This document shows, piece by piece, positions 15,516-23,843 of a stretch of 23,981 nt of DNA. The notes under the pieces are model-generated. The model made no database searches, was not told the DNA's origin, and saw only the letters and a list, made by a program, of their open reading frames with translations. The first letter of the stretch is position 1. Every line of letters starts with the position of its first letter. The stretch is from contig JAIPHI010000012.1 in assembly GCA_021735285.1 (NCBI GenBank), positions 1 through 23,981 of the forward strand. The letters are read 5' to 3'. The translations under genes and the position numbers were made by a program. The stretch comes from Fidelibacterota bacterium (GTDB lineage: Bacteria; Fidelibacterota; UBA2242; JAFGTP01).

Positions 15516-15560
15516 TCTTTGCGTCGTTGCGCCTTTGCGTGAGATACTTTTTGCGAGATC
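15516..15560. repeat. Short intergenic repeat with TTTGCG words
   Basis: Within 45 bases the word TTTGCG (or TTGCG) occurs four times (CTTTGCGTCGTTGCGCCTTTGCGTGAG, then TTTTTGCGAGA). The block is much richer in G and C than its surroundings. From memory, similar strings occur as dispersed intergenic repeats in several unrelated bacterial genomes. Only one copy is visible here, so repeat status rests on that recollection. Confidence 0.4.
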
Positions 15561-15730
15561 ATCAGGGATATTCAATTTTAAATAATTTTTTTGGACTTTG
15601 CTCTATAAGACATTTTCATTGAGAACTGAATTCGTTCCCATTAGGCTAACTCCGGACTGTTCTTATTTTTATTTATTTGTTGCCCAAAATATTATAAATT
15701 ACAGTTAGACTATTAAAATATGAGGATTTT

Positions 15731-16612
15731 ATGTATAATAATTATAATAACTATAATTCAAGTTCATACGGCTATAGAGTCCGCCCTGGATTTGATAAAA
15801 ATTCTGCTGTAACACAATTGATAATTGCTAATGTTGCAGTTTTTTTTCTCACTATTCTAGCGCCTGGTATGATCCGTTTTTTGGGATTGGTACCAGCCGA
15901 TACCTGGGGAAAACTTTTTATCTGGCAACCAGTAACATACATGTTTGTCCACGGTGGTTTCTGGCATATTTTTATTAATATGTTCATTCTCTGGATGTTT
16001 GGCAAAGAGATAGAAACAATCTGGGGTAAAAAAGAATTTCTTAAATATTATTTTATAACTGGTGTAGGGTCAGGGCTGATTACTCTGATTTTTAGTTTGA
16101 CCTCGGAGATCCCCGTTGTGGGTGCCAGTGGAGCAATTTATGGTCTTTTAGTAGCTTTCGGCATGATGTTTCCGAATCGTAATATCTATCTCTGGTTTCT
16201 GATCCCTATTAAAGCCAAATACCTTGTAATTATTATGGGCCTGGTCACTTTCTTCTCTACCTTTTCAGGACAAAGAAGTAATGTTAGCCATCTTACCCAT
16301 CTGGGTGGGCTATTGATCGGTTTTTCGTACATGTATTTCAAAGGAGTGGATATAAGTATTCCTTCCATAAACATTCCAAAAGTTAATATTAAATTCAAAA
16401 ATCCATTTAAAAAAATTATAAAAAAAGTAGATAAAGATAAGTCACAATCCACCACCATAGATCAATATGAAAGTGACATTACTCTCAAAGAGAGAATGAA
16501 TGAGATTTTGGATAAGATTAATAAAGAGGGTTACGAAAGTTTAACTCAACAAGAAAAACAAACCCTGTATCTGGCAAGCCATTATTTTGCAGACAAGGAT
16601 AAAGAAAACTAG
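15731..16612 (+). CDS. Rhomboid-family intramembrane serine protease
   Basis: This 293-aa protein should cleave transmembrane substrates within the inner membrane. An Asn/Tyr-rich N-terminal tail (residues 2-15) precedes about six membrane segments (about 26-205). The active-site pair is visible: Ser133 in GASGAIYG and His190 in HLTHLGGL. The HGGFWHIFIN motif gives His79 and Asn83 for the oxyanion pocket, and the loop before it carries WQPVTYMFVH. The cytosolic tail (about 205-293) is basic, then ends in a helical motif (ILDKINKEGYESLTQQEKQ) common after bacterial rhomboid domains. AGGA lies 6 bases before the ATG. It is the only plus-strand gene in the window, is converged on by the next gene and seems to be transcribed alone. 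Its substrates are not evident. Confidence 0.95.
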   Translation: MYNNYNNYNSSSYGYRVRPGFDKNSAVTQLIIANVAVFFLTILAPGMIRFLGLVPADTWGKLFIWQPVTYMFVHGGFWHIFINMFILWMFGKEIETIWGKKEFLKYYFITGVGSGLITLIFSLTSEIPVVGASGAIYGLLVAFGMMFPNRNIYLWFLIPIKAKYLVIIMGLVTFFSTFSGQRSNVSHLTHLGGLLIGFSYMYFKGVDISIPSINIPKVNIKFKNPFKKIIKKVDKDKSQSTTIDQYESDITLKERMNEILDKINKEGYESLTQQEKQTLYLASHYFADKDKEN

Positions 16613-16754
16613 AGGTGACCAAAATTTTGGGCGTTAATTGTTTAAAACTTAGTTAAATATGGAGTTGGTGAAATTGCAAAGCGATCGAGTTGTAAAGTGT
16701 TTTTGTATTCTGAGTGTAAAATATCCATTATATCCTCTGATTTTAAACAAGTAT

Positions 16755-17342
16755 TTATAATCGATAGGAAAGCTGGATTTGAATTCCATTATGTTTGCCT
16801 GTAAGATCTACATCTTCAACATCATCAATATCAGACAAACCATAATAATATGAGCCTCGCAATCCGATCCTTTTACTCAACCATAGATAGGCTCCTGCGA
16901 CAGCACCATAATCAATGTTTATATTTTCCGCATCAATCTCTTCTGAATTTGATTCCCCATCATATTCTTGAGTTGTTTCTCCATTTAGGTATTTACCAAC
17001 TTCGCCTCCAAGGAACAGGGAAAATGTACTCTCGGGCGAACCAATTGAGACTAAGGCATATCCATTTACATAATTCATAGTCAATGTCATGTCCACATTA
17101 TCAATGATAAAATCTTCGGTTTGCATGCCCCGCTGAACATAATGAACCCCCAGAATCAAACTACTGAATGCTTTTTCAAGACCGGCATCGATTCCTATGA
17201 TTGGTTGAGGGTCTACTTGATCATGCATCTCACTATCATTCCATTGAATATTCCCCATATTAATACCGCCATTAAGTCTAAAACTCCCTTGAGCGAAAAC
17301 AAAAGTTGACAATAATAACATCACTATAAATACTTTTTTCAT
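16755..17342 (-). CDS. Small outer-membrane beta-barrel protein
   Basis: Start set at 17342 (195 aa). AAAGGAG lies 8 bases upstream and the signal peptide MKKVFIVMLLLSTFVFAQG begins there; a longer frame from 17378 would bury that signal. The mature chain shows alternating barrel strands (SLILGVHYVQRGM, YALVSIGS, SLFLGGEVG, GLRGSYYYGL) and ends IQIQLSYRL. It resembles the porin-family barrel of about eight strands seen in Bacteroidota-type outer-membrane proteins (OMP_b-brl_2 type). The acidic loop near residues 120-140 is probably exposed outside the cell. No substrate or enzymatic site is apparent. It is converged on by the rhomboid gene and has its own extended -10 promoter. Confidence 0.82.
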   Translation of the reverse strand: MKKVFIVMLLLSTFVFAQGSFRLNGGINMGNIQWNDSEMHDQVDPQPIIGIDAGLEKAFSSLILGVHYVQRGMQTEDFIIDNVDMTLTMNYVNGYALVSIGSPESTFSLFLGGEVGKYLNGETTQEYDGESNSEEIDAENINIDYGAVAGAYLWLSKRIGLRGSYYYGLSDIDDVEDVDLTGKHNGIQIQLSYRL

Positions 17343-17412
17343 CACCGCACTCCTTTGATTTGATTGGTTTATTCCCAAAATCTGTCAAAACCAAAAATAA
17401 GTTCCTACAGCC

Positions 17413-17421
17413 ATTATAACA
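17413..17421 (-). promoter_or_regulatory. Extended -10 promoter of the small outer-membrane barrel gene
   Basis: On the minus strand these bases read TGTTATAAT, a perfect extended -10 element (TGn before TATAAT). No good -35 box is present, as is usual for extended -10 promoters. Transcription would start near 17406, giving a leader of about 64 bases before the ATG at 17342. Confidence 0.5.
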
Positions 17422-17567
17422 TGTTCTTTTTATAAAAATAAATCCACGAATGGAAGGTTGTTAAAAAATAAATTGACTGGTCTTGAATTATATTAATCAA
17501 TATCCCACTTAATTCCTAATGTTTCATGCGATATTGACAAAAATATTTATATAATTATCAGGCTAAA

Positions 17568-19457
17568 TTAAAACAAGTCATCGAGAGCTTTCTTCCCTTT
17601 TTTCTTCAGATCATCAATCTTATCCTGACCTAATTTTTGAATTCTATCTTCTACTTCCTGTTTCTTGCTATCAATTCTATCTTCATATTTTTTCAATTGC
17701 TTTTCATATTTTTTTACTTCAGACTTTAATTCAGATTTTCTGGATGCAAGTAACTGATCAACTTGCTCCCTATATTGGCTTACCTTCTTATCAACCCGGT
17801 TTTCAATTTCTTTACGGGCGGCTTCTATTTCTTCGCTAACAATTGATCTTATTTTCTGGTTAAAAATTTCATCTACATTTGAAGAAAGGTCAAAATTTAT
17901 TTTTTCGGGAGAGCCTTTTATATCGACTTTTATATTGAGTTCATCTAAATCTTGCACAATTTTTTCAATAATAGAATTGATTTTGGCATCAGCATTCTTA
18001 TCTGATAATCTGGTAAATTCGAGAGCCCTGCTATTAAATTCCAGATCCCCATTAAAGTTATTCTCAGCCATACTTACTGCACCTTCAATCCGACCTCTGC
18101 CACTGGTTATTTTATAAGGGAAAAGTTGAGATCGAGAGATGGTCCTATTATTCAAAGGAATCTGATCGAGATCGAGTTTAAAAATATCTTCCGATTCTGA
18201 AGTTCTATTATCCAAAATTGCTGTCAATGACAACTTTTTTCCATCGGATTGATTACCCTGAAGTTGAATTTCTACGGGAGCCTTAATTAAGTTCTGATCC
18301 GAGACAACATTTTTTATATCTCCCTTCAGTTCCATATTATTCTGAGTTTTACCACTTAATTCAATTTCTTTGATCCAAAATTTAGGAAAATTATACTTAC
18401 CGGAATACTGAATATCCTGGCCTTCAAATCGTTCTGATTTTGTTTTTTTACGCTTTTGTTTTTTTAATTCCGCTATTTTATCATAATAACTTCGTATTCT
18501 TTCTATAATATCCAGATATCCATTGATGCGTTCTATAACCTCGGCACCAAAAATAAAATTCGCTATATTTTGCCGCTTGAGATCAGGAATTCTTGCTCTG
18601 GCTTTGACTTTTTGATAATCCCTTTCAACTATATCTCGCAAGTCTGAGGAAGCCACTTTTGCATCTTTCAAATCCGACTCCATGTTATTGCTTAGATTGT
18701 CAACTTTATCTCTGATTTTAATTAAGTCTTTGCGGGCTTTTTGAAGGGTTGTAATTGTATTTTGAAGTTCTTTGACAGATTTTATCTTTTCAGGATCAAT
18801 AGATTTAATATTATTGAAATCTTTTTCAAGATTCTCCAGTTGTTTACGAATATCCTTTGTATTGATCTGCTCCTGCCAATAATTATATTTCTTTGTATAT
18901 ACCTTTTCCAGAGAATCAATATAATCGATGGATTGAAGATCAATAGCCGCCAGAAGAGAATCAGGATCAACTTTACTTTTCACATTCTGTAAACGGAGGC
19001 CTGCATAATCCTCCAATTTTCCATACAACTGTTGGGAGGTTTTTTGGATTAAGCCTGGTTTTTTCTTCTGTTCACCTTGCTTATCTTTTTTTCTTTGCTT
19101 TCTTACGATTTTACCGTCATACTCTCTTTCCGTGCCTGTTTGAAAACCAGTGATCTGAAATTTTTCAATTACAATATCCCGATAAAAGAGCGGGATCAAA
19201 TCCAAATCCAGTTTACATGCACCTGTTTCTATTAAATTTTTCATAGTATTTTTTCTATCGGTTATCTTAATTTTATCCCAGCTAAGTGATAATTTCAAAA
19301 ATGACACATCCAGATCATCGATTTCAACCCGAGCCCCATTTATTTGTGAAGTCGTGGTTTCGATTTTGTCTTCCAGCCAATTATCAGTAAATATACCTGC
19401 TAGAATAAACATGCCAACAAGTAAAATGATGATGAAGATTAAACCTTTCCAGCGCAA
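17568..19457 (-). CDS. TIGR03545-type AsmA-like envelope protein
   Basis: This 629-aa protein begins with TTG at 19457, with GGAG 6 bases upstream and only 1 bp between it and the upstream stop, so the two genes are translationally coupled. One N-terminal membrane helix (about 4-24) is followed by an AsmA-like start (VEIDDLDVSFLKLSLSWDKI, LDLDLIPLFYRDIVIEKFQI), a long coiled-coil stretch (about 180-300), an AsmA/DUF748-like beta segment (about 345-520) and a strongly charged C-terminal coiled coil (about 530-629). The layout and its pairing with the next gene match TIGR03545, an uncharacterised family. AsmA-like proteins link inner and outer membranes and are tied to phospholipid transfer. 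A similar role here is inference. Expected location is periplasmic, anchored in the inner membrane. Confidence 0.82.
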   Translation of the reverse strand: MRWKGLIFIIILLVGMFILAGIFTDNWLEDKIETTTSQINGARVEIDDLDVSFLKLSLSWDKIKITDRKNTMKNLIETGACKLDLDLIPLFYRDIVIEKFQITGFQTGTEREYDGKIVRKQRKKDKQGEQKKKPGLIQKTSQQLYGKLEDYAGLRLQNVKSKVDPDSLLAAIDLQSIDYIDSLEKVYTKKYNYWQEQINTKDIRKQLENLEKDFNNIKSIDPEKIKSVKELQNTITTLQKARKDLIKIRDKVDNLSNNMESDLKDAKVASSDLRDIVERDYQKVKARARIPDLKRQNIANFIFGAEVIERINGYLDIIERIRSYYDKIAELKKQKRKKTKSERFEGQDIQYSGKYNFPKFWIKEIELSGKTQNNMELKGDIKNVVSDQNLIKAPVEIQLQGNQSDGKKLSLTAILDNRTSESEDIFKLDLDQIPLNNRTISRSQLFPYKITSGRGRIEGAVSMAENNFNGDLEFNSRALEFTRLSDKNADAKINSIIEKIVQDLDELNIKVDIKGSPEKINFDLSSNVDEIFNQKIRSIVSEEIEAARKEIENRVDKKVSQYREQVDQLLASRKSELKSEVKKYEKQLKKYEDRIDSKKQEVEDRIQKLGQDKIDDLKKKGKKALDDLF

Positions 19458-19458
19458 A

Positions 19459-19998
19459 TTAATCTCCTATATTTTTTAATTCATATCCGGTACTAAATAG
19501 CTTGTATAACTTTGTGCTTTTTAAGACCTTGACGATCTTTAATTTTTGAATATACGGATCAATTTTCTCCCGATAAATATGGACAAATTTTTTAAATCCA
19601 AAAAAGACCGGAATAAATATTATAACGGCGGACAATAAACTGCCGAGGACAACCGTATTGTTATATTGAGTCGCAACCACAGCCGGATTATTATAAAGAC
19701 TTTGCCAGAGACCCTGCAGAAATTCTACCTGGGTTAATAAATAATAGCCCAGTGCATGAAATAAGGGGTCAAATATATAAGCGAAACCACTAAAAATTAA
19801 AAATCCTAGAATCGCCGAGCCAATATTAATATTAATTATCAGAATCAGGATAAAAATAATGGCATTGTGGATATTCCAAAAAGGTGTCAAACCCAGGATC
19901 ATAATCATACCCAAAGCAAACCCCCAGGCTAATTGAGAGGGCGAACTGGCACTCTTTAGCGCCTTTAATAATTTTTTAATTAATTTAATTATAAACAT
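19459..19998 (-). CDS. TIGR03546-type (DUF2062-like) membrane protein
   Basis: This 179-aa protein has an amphipathic, basic N-terminus (IIKLIKKLLKALKSASSPSQ), then LAWGFALGMIMILGLTPFWNIHN, which is the DUF2062-type signature, followed by hydrophobic segments near 45-75 and 115-135 and a basic cytosolic tail. Size, motif and position directly before the AsmA-like gene identify it as the TIGR03546 family. Function is unknown; a joint role with its partner in envelope lipid handling is inferred. The ribosome binding site is poor (TGGG about 8 bases upstream). A 14-bp palindrome at 20070-20083 lies in the 102-bp gap before the gene and may be a control site. Confidence 0.8.
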   Translation of the reverse strand: MFIIKLIKKLLKALKSASSPSQLAWGFALGMIMILGLTPFWNIHNAIIFILILIININIGSAILGFLIFSGFAYIFDPLFHALGYYLLTQVEFLQGLWQSLYNNPAVVATQYNNTVVLGSLLSAVIIFIPVFFGFKKFVHIYREKIDPYIQKLKIVKVLKSTKLYKLFSTGYELKNIGD

Positions 19999-20069
19999 TA
20001 GAAACCCATTGATTTGCTTTCATATACATTAGCTTGCTAGGAGTAATTTAGATACTGCCTACCGAATAT

Positions 20070-20083
20070 TCAAATTAATTTGA
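20070..20083. promoter_or_regulatory. 14-bp perfect palindrome upstream of the TIGR03546 gene
   Basis: TCAAATTAATTTGA is its own reverse complement. It sits in the gap between the polytopic membrane protein gene and the TIGR03546-type gene, about 72 bp before the latter's start. It could be an operator for the downstream pair. It has no U-tract and no GC-rich stem, so it is not a terminator. Chance occurrence is possible. Confidence 0.25.
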
Positions 20084-20100
20084 TATAAATTCTATTACTA

Positions 20101-20703
20101 TTATTGCGGATTTTTACTGCTGGTAAAAAAACACTTGATAAGTGCATAATAAAAAACAATCAGTCCTAATAAAATTGACGGAAGGAAAAGCCACCAGGGA
20201 AAACCGCCGGGCCATGCTCCTCGCAGAGTTGACTGAGAATTCCATACAAACGATATTATTACTCCGGTTCCCGCTATAATTTCAAAAATCCACATTCCGG
20301 ATGTGAATTCGATTTCGATTTTATTGTGTTCTATATAAAAAATAATTAAAGCAGAACTTACCAGACATACACTTACAATCAGAGGGGCGATAACTGGTCC
20401 TGTCCACATAATAGGAACTCTATATAAAACATCCCAGGTCATCCAAGAGGGCGGCCATTGATGAATAATAAATAACCAGATATAATAGAATATATCCCAT
20501 AATCCAAAAGTAAACATCAAAGCAGCAAATTTTTCGCGATAATTATTGCCACTCAAATAAGCGATTAAAAAAACTACCGTTAAAGAAAAGATTTCCCGAA
20601 AAATCTCAATGATTAAATGCTTATTCTGAATTACTATAACAGGGAAAAAAGGATTCCCAGGCTGGTACATCATTCTCAAATAATATATTGCCGCAGCAAT
20701 CAC
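20101..20703 (-). CDS. Polytopic membrane protein of unknown function; start probably upstream
   Basis: From the GTG at 20703 the protein is 200 aa with about five hydrophobic segments and a Trp/Pro-rich middle (WPPSWMTWDVLYRVPIMWTG) and end (GAWPGGFPWWLFLPS). No family is recognised. The GTG start has no ribosome binding site and falls inside a membrane helix. The open frame continues upstream with KKRLSLLISFAVIFGFVIAA, a typical basic-then-hydrophobic beginning. Between the in-frame stop and the GTG there is no ATG, GTG or TTG. The best start is the ATT at 20754, with AGGA 10 bases before it, giving 217 aa. It follows the Nif3-family gene in the envelope operon. No catalytic residues are seen. 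Confidence 0.72.
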   Translation of the reverse strand: MIAAAIYYLRMMYQPGNPFFPVIVIQNKHLIIEIFREIFSLTVVFLIAYLSGNNYREKFAALMFTFGLWDIFYYIWLFIIHQWPPSWMTWDVLYRVPIMWTGPVIAPLIVSVCLVSSALIIFYIEHNKIEIEFTSGMWIFEIIAGTGVIISFVWNSQSTLRGAWPGGFPWWLFLPSILLGLIVFYYALIKCFFTSSKNPQ

Positions 20704-20794
20704 AAAACCAAATATAACAGCAAAGGATATGAGTAAAGATAATCTTTTTTTAATCTTTAGTCTTCCTCAGTAACTTATTAAAATATTATATTAA

Positions 20795-21550
20795 CTATGC
20801 TGGATTGGGAATATTTATAAATTTGACTTCCACATCAAATTTATTTTTGAGATGCTCTCCAATTGCTTGCACACCAAAGCGCTCCGTTGCATGGTGACCG
20901 GCAGCCACGAAATGAATGCCTTCTTCCCGGGCATAATGCATAATATGTTCACTGACTTCACCGGTGACAAACAAATCTAAATTCTGGTTGACAGCATCTT
21001 TTATATTTTTTTCAGCACCACCGCTGACTATACCTGCTTTTTTTATTATATCTGGTCCAAAAGGAAAAATAATGGCGTCTGAATTTATTTCATCTTTAAT
21101 TTTTTCAAATACTTCCTCTGCGGTATTATCCAAAAGTCCTTTTATCCCGATTTTATTACCTTTAAATGATCCAAAAGGTTCCCGCTCTTTCAGCCCTAAA
21201 ATATTAGCCAGGACAGCATTGTTACCCAGCTTTGAATGAGCATCAATAGGCAGGTGAAAGCCAAAAAGATTCATATTGTTTTCCAGCAGAAGTTTCACTC
21301 TTTCTTTATAACCACCTTTATAAACTGGCCGTTCAAATTCCCAGACAATACCATGATGCACAATTATCGTATCAGCTTCTTCTTCTATAGCTTTTTGGAA
21401 TAATTCCACACAGCCACTTACGCCTGTGACTATCTTATTTACTTCTGATTGGCCTTCTACCTGAAGTCCATTCGGCCCTAGATCATCGTATTCTTCTACT
21501 TCCAAAAGGTCATTTAAATACATTTCCAGTTTATCCCGTGTAATACTCAT
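20795..21550 (-). CDS. Nif3-like dinuclear metal-centre protein
   Basis: This 251-aa protein matches the Nif3/YbgI family, which forms toroidal hexamers with a two-metal site. It is often annotated as GTP cyclohydrolase I type 2 homologue, although the true substrate is unsettled. Metal-binding motifs are visible: His65/His66 in VHHG, Asp103 and His105 in LPIDAH, and the C-terminal AGHHATERFG with His219/His220 and Glu223. The conserved NGLQVEG is at residues 27-33 and GE at 197-198. Length fits the short form without the middle insertion. GGGA lies 9 bases before the ATG, and the gap to the Wzi-like gene upstream is 15 bp, so it is cotranscribed with envelope genes although the protein is cytosolic. 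No link to envelope work is evident from the sequence. Confidence 0.95.
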   Translation of the reverse strand: MSITRDKLEMYLNDLLEVEEYDDLGPNGLQVEGQSEVNKIVTGVSGCVELFQKAIEEEADTIIVHHGIVWEFERPVYKGGYKERVKLLLENNMNLFGFHLPIDAHSKLGNNAVLANILGLKEREPFGSFKGNKIGIKGLLDNTAEEVFEKIKDEINSDAIIFPFGPDIIKKAGIVSGGAEKNIKDAVNQNLDLFVTGEVSEHIMHYAREEGIHFVAAGHHATERFGVQAIGEHLKNKFDVEVKFINIPNPA

Positions 21551-21565
21551 AAATCTTCCCTTGTA

Positions 21566-23239
21566 TTAAAAATTCACACTGACACCTAAATCAGTGATCA
21601 AATAGTTCTTTTCAGTATTATTGTTAGCTATTCTATAGTGTAAAGCTCCCCTAAAAAAACAGTCGTTGAAAAATTCATATTGCATCCCTAGTTGTATCTC
21701 TTCCCTGGAGTAAATATCCCCCATTAACCATTCTGTTGAATTATCATATTTAGGATTTCGCTCCTCATAATTTGCGGTTGCATTACCTCCATAAATATTT
21801 TCCTCTGTATCCTGTCCATGTCGCAAATATTCATATTCCAAAAACAATTTCATCCGATATGTTAAATAGCTATCAATATTCAAATAAAAAAGTTGGGAGT
21901 TTGGCCCATAGGGGAAACCCAGCCCATACCGGTCATTCGTATAATTATTATTAAATACTTTGTGGGTATAGGTCCAGGGTCTTACTGCCGTGTATTCGAA
22001 TTGCAAATTAACAGGATAACCTAACAAATAAGTGTGGTTTCTGATCCCGGCCTGGACAGCATGTTTATTAGCCCACCATTGCCCTCCTAATTCCGACCAT
22101 TTTAATTCATCCAGAAAAAATGTCAAATAAGCCTCAGTATTCTTCACTATCTTACTTTTTATATCAAAAGAGATAAGAGTATTATCCCTGTCTTCAAGAT
22201 AATGTTCCGCCGCAAAATAAAAATTAAAGGGAATTAAATAGCTCCATTCCAAACTTCTATTACAATAGATCACCATTTCATTGAAACCAAGGTATGTATG
22301 CCCATTAAAAAGCGAAATTTCAAACCTTTGGGCAGCAATATTTTTTGCCATATCCCTTCTATCAGGATTTACATTTTCGAATTCACTACTGGTACTATCG
22401 TTTACCAAACTGCCGTGTATTAAAGAATATTTTAACCATCCTATTTGAGTAGAAAAATTAAAATAGGGAAAAGGTGGCCCATTATTCGAAAAAGTTAGAT
22501 TATTCTTTCTACTGGCGCCCCATAAAAAAGGCTGCTGGTAAAAGCCCAGTTCAAAAAGATCATCCGTATAGGACAAACCACAATAAGCATTACTAAAATA
22601 CACCTCTTCATTTATAAATCTGCCCTTTTCTTCAGACAGTAACTCATCATATTGAGCACTATTCAATTTTAGGTATTGATCAAATTGAAGATAAGCTGCA
22701 ACTCGCTTCTTAAAGCCACCCCTTAACAACATCTGATTAAATAGGATTTGTCGCTGCAAGTTATCTTTAGTTTGGTTTTGGGCCCGAAAATCCAAATCGG
22801 CCCATAAAAATTCATTTTGATCCTCATAGCTGAGAAGATGTTGTTCTCGTAAAGCAGGGTCCCTTGAAAACATATCACCCATGGTAGCCCCCGGAGTACC
22901 GGTATTAATAAATTTAATTTTTGTCTTATCCTGCCTTTCCTTCTGATGATCCAGTTCAAGATAATATTGTGATCTAAATTTGATATATAGTTTTTGCTCA
23001 ATGGGATTCAATTTAGTATAAGAATATTGCATCTCCTCTAAATAATTTGCTACTTCATCACGGTTCAGAGGTAGTTGCATCCCTGAATAACTTGTAATCA
23101 GCCCTCGATTTTTCATTCTTTGGAGAAAATCATAAATATCACTGTCGATGTAAACTGGAATATTAGCAGCTCTTGAAAAAGATATATTTATTAACAATAA
23201 TACTAACAAAAGCCAAAATTTGATTTGATAATGTTTCAA
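21566..23239 (-). CDS. Wzi-like outer-membrane beta-barrel protein
   Basis: Start is TTG at 23239, whose TTGA overlaps the TGA of the upstream gene, so translation is probably by coupling or reinitiation; GAGG is about 13 bases away. A signal peptide (about 1-25, ending FSRAA) precedes a short helical region (YDFLQRMKNRGLITSYSGM, LPLNRDEVANYLEEM) seen at the start of capsule-assembly Wzi-family proteins. Alternating, aromatic-rich strands fill the rest to the terminal phenylalanine (LGVSVNF), typical of a barrel with about 16-18 strands at 557 aa. Wzi binds capsule polysaccharide at the surface in enterobacteria. In FCB bacteria the family is widespread, often without capsule loci. No capsule genes are visible here, so the role is open. 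Confidence 0.8.
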   Translation of the reverse strand: MKHYQIKFWLLLVLLLINISFSRAANIPVYIDSDIYDFLQRMKNRGLITSYSGMQLPLNRDEVANYLEEMQYSYTKLNPIEQKLYIKFRSQYYLELDHQKERQDKTKIKFINTGTPGATMGDMFSRDPALREQHLLSYEDQNEFLWADLDFRAQNQTKDNLQRQILFNQMLLRGGFKKRVAAYLQFDQYLKLNSAQYDELLSEEKGRFINEEVYFSNAYCGLSYTDDLFELGFYQQPFLWGASRKNNLTFSNNGPPFPYFNFSTQIGWLKYSLIHGSLVNDSTSSEFENVNPDRRDMAKNIAAQRFEISLFNGHTYLGFNEMVIYCNRSLEWSYLIPFNFYFAAEHYLEDRDNTLISFDIKSKIVKNTEAYLTFFLDELKWSELGGQWWANKHAVQAGIRNHTYLLGYPVNLQFEYTAVRPWTYTHKVFNNNYTNDRYGLGFPYGPNSQLFYLNIDSYLTYRMKLFLEYEYLRHGQDTEENIYGGNATANYEERNPKYDNSTEWLMGDIYSREEIQLGMQYEFFNDCFFRGALHYRIANNNTEKNYLITDLGVSVNF

Positions 23240-23628
23240 GATTTTTCATTTTCCTCTATTTTTTCGTCCAGTTTTTTAATTTTATTGGAAAGATTTGTCA
23301 CCCGAAATTCAATAGAGTTCAAGATCCAGAATTGGAAATGGAAAACCCGGGATTGTTGATGGATCATCCATATAATTTTAAGAGAAACCAACATCACACC
23401 CATTTCAATGAAAAAATCGACATTAAAGGGCAGGTTAACCCCCGCAAACCTTAAAAGATCAAATCCAAATAAAACAACGACCATAAAAACAAAAATATAA
23501 TTAATTATCTTGTCCCGTTTGGCAGATTTTTTACCCCCAATTCCTCCCAGGATTTTTCTTATTTTTTCTTTTTCGGCCTTATATTGTTCCAACTCTTTTT
23601 TTAATTGCTCTTCATCCTCTGTAAGCAT
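23236..23628 (-). CDS. Two-TM membrane protein with coiled-coil ends
   Basis: This 130-aa protein is not recognised as a named family. Residues 1-28 form a charged coiled coil (LTEDEEQLKKELEQYKAEK), then a basic linker (GGKKSAKRDK). Two hydrophobic helices follow (about 42-58 and 72-88), then an amphipathic region and a C-terminal charged coiled coil (about 112-130, LSNKIKKLDEKIEENEKS). Both ends should be cytosolic and could form an oligomer or hold a partner. GGGAG lies about 6 bases before the ATG. It is the first gene of the envelope operon and overlaps the Wzi-like gene by 4 bp. Confidence 0.78.
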   Translation of the reverse strand: MLTEDEEQLKKELEQYKAEKEKIRKILGGIGGKKSAKRDKIINYIFVFMVVVLFGFDLLRFAGVNLPFNVDFFIEMGVMLVSLKIIWMIHQQSRVFHFQFWILNSIEFRVTNLSNKIKKLDEKIEENEKS

Positions 23629-23695
23629 GTATTCTCCCGTTTCAAAATAAATTTATTTGCCAGAAAACAATAGCTGTTAAAAATTGTAATTCTAA

Positions 23696-23704
23696 ATTAT
23701 ATCA
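23696..23704 (-). promoter_or_regulatory. Extended -10 promoter of the envelope operon
   Basis: The minus strand reads TGATATAAT, again TGn followed by TATAAT, without a convincing -35 box. Transcription would start near 23689, leaving a leader of about 60 bases before the ATG at 23628. The gap to the pyruvate kinase stop (215 bp) agrees with a new transcript starting here. Confidence 0.5.
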
Positions 23705-23843
23705 AAATCCTTGTTTTTATTGTTATCTCATCAATCTCATAAAATATTAAGAAGACATTTTGAGAACTCATAATCAAAAAATATCCAAAATAAACCAAAC
23801 TTAGAATTGGCTATTGTTACCGGTAATAAAATAGTGTTTAATT

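Larger units (their letters stand above)
14884..15730. other. Gene-poor intergenic stretch of about 850 bp
   Basis: No frame with a ribosome binding site or a recognisable product was found on either strand. The stretch lies between the divergent minus-strand operon and the plus-strand rhomboid gene, so it should hold promoters for both, but no clear -35/-10 pair was found. Notable parts are a CRP/FNR-like palindrome at 15124-15139 and a GCG-rich short repeat at 15516-15560, which differs in composition from the AT-rich surroundings. Confidence 0.6.

Noticed and set aside
16619..16630. 12-bp palindrome CCAAAATTTTGG after the rhomboid gene
   Set aside because: Without a loop or T-run it cannot act as an intrinsic terminator, and no regulator is suggested.
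23811..23834. Inverted repeat around TTACCGGTAA after the pyruvate kinase gene
   Set aside because: The stem is interrupted by mismatches and no U-tract follows, so terminator function is not supported.
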